Shown piece after piece: positions 50,084 through 64,000 of a stretch of 64,000 nucleotides of DNA. The stretch is taken from positions 15,116,760-15,180,759 of the forward strand of contig NC_136005.1 of NCBI RefSeq assembly GCF_048128805.1, written 5' to 3'. This DNA is from Centroberyx gerrardi. Taxonomy: Eukaryota > Chordata > Actinopteri > Beryciformes > Berycidae. A program made the position numbers and the translations under genes. Below the pieces are notes generated by a model. That model was not told the origin of the DNA and did no database searches. It saw only the letters and a program-made list of their open reading frames with translations. Numbering within the stretch: the stretch's first letter is position 1; each line of letters starts with the position of its first letter.

Positions 50084-51375
50084 GACTGATGGACAAAGAG
50101 AAAATAATTTAGTTTGCGGCCGGAGGAATCAGTACATCAATGGCCGTAGAACATTACTGATAATCAGTAAGGGCCGAGCAGCGAACTCACGATTACTCAC
50201 TGAGGCCGACCTTTGTCTTCAGGTCGATCCAGGTCAAGACAGCGGCCCAACAGATAACAAGCCATTGACAATATTGTGTAAAGCCTGGGGCCGAGGCTCA
50301 GTCTGTTACCACAGATCCACAGACACATACAGAAAGAGGCTGTGAGTGTGTGCGTGTGAGTGTGTGTGTGTGTGTGTGGAGGGGTCCTGGTTCGAAGAGA
50401 TCACTCTATGGTCTGAGCTGGCCTTCAGACCATAAAATGATCACAATAAACAACCAAGGAGTTGTGTTGTGTTGATGTATAGATGTTGCAACTGAACTCG
50501 GTTCATCTAAGGAGATATTTTCATATCACAAGAAGGGATGTAGTGAAGGGTAAACCAACCTAAACTCGGTTTATCCACTTTTTAAATTTGTTAAATACCT
50601 GATATAAGCTAATAAAGGCTTTTATGATATAGTGTATTATGTTAATGGTTACATAAAAGTAGCATAAGACAAATTAATACCAACACTGGACTGGTGGTTC
50701 TTCACCTTATGATCAAACATTTTGATTTGATTGATTTGTTTATAGCTTTTCATTTATCATTTCAGCAGTGCTCACAAGTAACTGTCCATGCACTGGAAAA
50801 GCACTATACAATATATATGAGGTTAACATTTTAGATGCTGCAGCTCATTCATTGACAAAAATGTACATAAATATGTGATAGATATAGATAACTCCTTCCA
50901 CTGAACCCACAGACAGCCTCCTCATAATTTGGATCATCTGTCTTGATTGTGTGCATGTTGCATGTCACACACACTGCACGGGTCTACAGCTGTCAGCAGC
51001 TTTCTGTTAGTGCAGACCCCCCATCTCATAACACTAAGTGGACACAGGCTGATGTGACTGATTACACTGTTTTTAACCAATCTGCTTTTACACTCTGCAG
51101 CAACAAAATGTGTTTTTTTATGGAGGTAAGGCGGAGAATATGGCAGCTAGTAACATCTCACATTAGCTAAAGGATGCAGTTTTGTGCAAATAGTTACATG
51201 CGGTAGTTGGATTGCTCTCATTGTTTTGCTTCCTCTGTTTGCTGTGTGGAAGCTAAGTCGGCTACAAGCTGAAGAGTTAGCAAGAAGCGAGTTAGCAACT
51301 TTCCTGCAACTTCAGCATTATTCAGTATTTCGGCACTAAGTATCGTATGAAAACACAAGTTGAGATGCCACTCAC
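50084..51375 (-). other. PFAS 5' UTR intron
   Basis: The coding exon begins two bases before the start codon, after acceptor sequence ctttgtccatcag, so the mRNA has an upstream non-coding exon. The best candidate donor is at 51374-51375 (CAGG|gtgag). The intron contains a (GT)n near 50350-50378 and no recognised gene. Confidence 0.6.
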
Positions 51376-51510
51376 CCTGCGCGTCCAAGATAACCCTCTT
51401 TTCTTGAATGGACTGAAGTGATTTGGCTGTGTGGTCTGCAGACTGACAGGATGGACCTCAGAGACCCACGTGTGAGCCGCCGAAATGTGTGCGCATGCGC
51501 GAGTTTTGTG
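51376..51510 (-). promoter_or_regulatory. pfas: PFAS non-coding first exon and promoter (E-box, NRF1 site)
   Basis: The candidate first exon starts at 51376 (donor side). CACGTG (Myc/USF-type E-box) lies at 51467-51472 and the perfect palindrome GCGCATGCGC, the NRF1 consensus, at 51491-51500. Purine-synthesis genes are known targets of Myc, and NRF1 sites are common in housekeeping promoters. The transcription start itself is not visible. Confidence 0.65.
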
Positions 51511-51654
51511 TGTCATCATTTGTGTTGTTCATGCCCTGTTGTACCGAGAGAAAGCCTTTGATGGATGTTATGTCGAATGAACAGAATAGATGTGTGATAA
51601 ATATAATATAACACACTTCCCACACACACACAGAAGAGACACGAGGTGCAGTCT

Positions 51655-53805
51655 TAGATATATTTAATAAATTAAAGCAAGGTACAAAAAAGAAACAATG
51701 TACATTTCATACCTCCCTCCCCTCCTCCTCCTACTACTCTTTCTTTTCTCAACAGTGACAAACATTATTTTCCCCACAATGCTCTCAGAATGAGACCATG
51801 TACAGACCTAGGATCATTTTTATAAATGTACAATTCATCACAGTTAAAACCAGACTTGGGGACAGGACAGCCAATTCCAGCGCTGTATCTTGCCTTGAGT
51901 CTCACTCTAAATCAAGTCCTTCTACAGTGTCTCACACACATTGAATTTCGTCTGTCCCCTGAACCCCAAACCCCCACAAAACACATACATGCTACATGTC
52001 TGCAGGCACCTCGGATAAGACAGAAGGATTAGACTGAGATAATGTTTATCGAGACCACAAAGTACATTTTGATGCTGAGTGTTACTGAATGTCTACTCCT
52101 GCTGAGTCACTAGACAGCGTATCTCAGATGCCGCTGCTGCCCTTGGTGTGTACCGGCAGCTGTCACATCACTTTATCAATAATATAATGGATGGGTGTAG
52201 GATGCCCGTGTTATTTTTTGTTCCAAATGCTGATTAACTGTCTCAGAGATCTCATGTTTTGTTGCAGGACTCTCTAATCCTTCTTGGTCCTTTCCAAGGC
52301 AGTCACCCAGACGGGCGAAAGGATTCAGGTAGCTCGTTCACAAGCATCAGTTAAGAGCAGCTGGTGTGCAGTTTGACGAATCGTAATATATGGATAGATT
52401 AGTCTAGTCAATGAGTATCACTGGTCGGTCATTCCAGGTGATCGGGAGGTTAATAGATGGGTGTGATTGCCAGTGAGCAGCGGAGGTGAAGTACTGGGCA
52501 TGCCTGGTCAGTCCTCAAGAAAAGAGCAGTCTAAATGAGAGTGGCATAGAGAAATGGATGGGGCCTCTGTTTAAAAGATAGGAGGAAGTTATGCACGTGT
52601 AGGTCCAATATAAGTGCACTGAACAAGTGGAAAAGATACATCTGTGCACACACAGCCTCTCACACACACAGGTATGTACACACGCATACACTCAAATACA
52701 CAGAAGTGTTCAGTAATAACTGTTAATATGCACAACTTGATTAATAATTTTGCACGATTACAGTGACTATGCAGTCCAACTTCAGGATTATTAATCCCTC
52801 CAAACGATCGGTTCCCTTCTCCGTTTCCATATTGTGCCCCTTTCTCCCTGCCTACTACTGTCACTCCTGTTCACTCCAGCATCTCCCTAAGCAGTCCTGC
52901 TTTCCCTAAGGGACCACTACATAAAAACCACACTCTACATCCAGGGGAGACTACAGTATGACTGGGTGGAGCTGTATGTACATGAGGTACAGCCCTATAG
53001 ATAAAGGGCTGGGCAAGAGAGCAGACTGATTTTAGTCCAGTATGTGGTCTTCAGTTTTCTTTCGCCACTCATGCCCCACAAAGGCAGATATAAGGGAAAA
53101 ACAAAATAGTTCACAAAACGTTCCACGATAATTTGGCAAATGCAGAGAGCACAGGGCATGAGTTGGTGTATAGAGTATTGTATAAATGTCTTTTTGCCTG
53201 CAGAATCCCCTCCTGACATTGGTCCTCCTCTCTTCCCATTAGCAGCAGCAGGACTGACAACCCCGTCTTTCTATATATGTATACATATACATTTATATAA
53301 TTAATTTGATTTCATTCGAAAAATAACGTCAACTAGCTACGTACGATACCACTACCATTTCATATGGATGCTAATCACCAGGAAACAACCTAGGAGCCAC
53401 GGAAGATCTAGAAAGGCAGAAGAAAATAGAAAAAAGAAAGAGGCATGAACAGAGAGCATGCTGGGAGTGCTGCTCAAAGCTCTTCGATACAGGGGGAAAA
53501 AAATAGAGAGAGGGGGAGGGAGGGAGAGAGAGACAGACAGAGAGAGAGAGAAAATAAAGATCAGAGCAGAGAAGGCAGCCTCCCTAAAGCCACTGTGGAT
53601 GTAATAGTGCTGTTCGTCCGTTAATCCGATGGCAGGTTTGTACTGGAATGGTTCCATGTCTTGTCCTGTAGCGGGGCGGGTATCATTACAATCATTTAAT
53701 GAAATCTTCAGTGTTGGGGTTTGTGAGAACTGTATTGTTGGGGCATCCAGCCGTTTTGCATTGAGGGCAGAGGTCACGGTTAGGTCAAAGTTCAAGGGTA
53801 GAGTT
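51655..53805 (-). other. Probable IPO13 3' UTR / intergenic spacer to PFAS
   Basis: No ORF of interest lies in the 2.1 kb after the IPO13 stop codon. A canonical AATAAA on the - strand is not obvious near the PFAS promoter, so the end of the transcript is unplaced. A purine-rich gagagaggg tract lies near 53505-53550. Confidence 0.4.

Positions 53806-64000
<10,195 letters not shown>

Overview
The window is teleost (ray-finned fish) nuclear DNA. The evidence is vertebrate multi-exon genes with GT-AG introns, dense (CA)n and (GA)n microsatellites, and fish-type short DNA transposons. By spliced reading on both strands I recover seven genes. Reading phase is consistent across every junction, which makes the exon coordinates strong.

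Region 1 (1-16.9 kb, + strand) holds three head-to-tail cytochrome P450 family 2 genes of the CYP2J/2N/2P type: gene A (cut by the left edge, ends 3511), gene B (5494-9581, 501 aa) and gene C (11360-16884, 497 aa). All have the nine-exon CYP2 layout. A and B are a recent duplicate pair with patchy near-identity, and C carries a homogenised exon 7 next to a relic exon-7 fragment.

Region 2 (17.6-31.3 kb, - strand) is HOOK1, 22 coding exons and 716 aa, tail-to-tail with CYP2 gene C. The CYP2J-HOOK1 neighbourhood also exists in mammals, which supports both identifications. Region 3 (33.5-38.3 kb, + strand) is an RNF170-like membrane RING E3 ligase. Region 4 (39.0-51.5 kb, - strand) is PFAS (FGAM synthase, de novo purine synthesis), 27 coding exons and 1318 aa, tail-to-tail with the RNF170-like gene, with two GC-AG introns and an NRF1/E-box promoter. 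Region 5 (51.6-64.0 kb, - strand) is the C-terminal half of IPO13 (importin-13), cut by the right edge; its introns are unusually rich in microsatellites that abut splice sites.

These genes do not form one pathway; they cover oxidative metabolism, dynein cargo linkage, ER ubiquitylation, purine synthesis and nuclear transport. I found no operon-like system, CRISPR array, rRNA or tRNA gene. The most interesting material is P450 cluster evolution (gene conversion, relic exon, nested transposon with its empty site in the paralogue), foldback elements inside introns, and microsatellites forming or touching splice signals.
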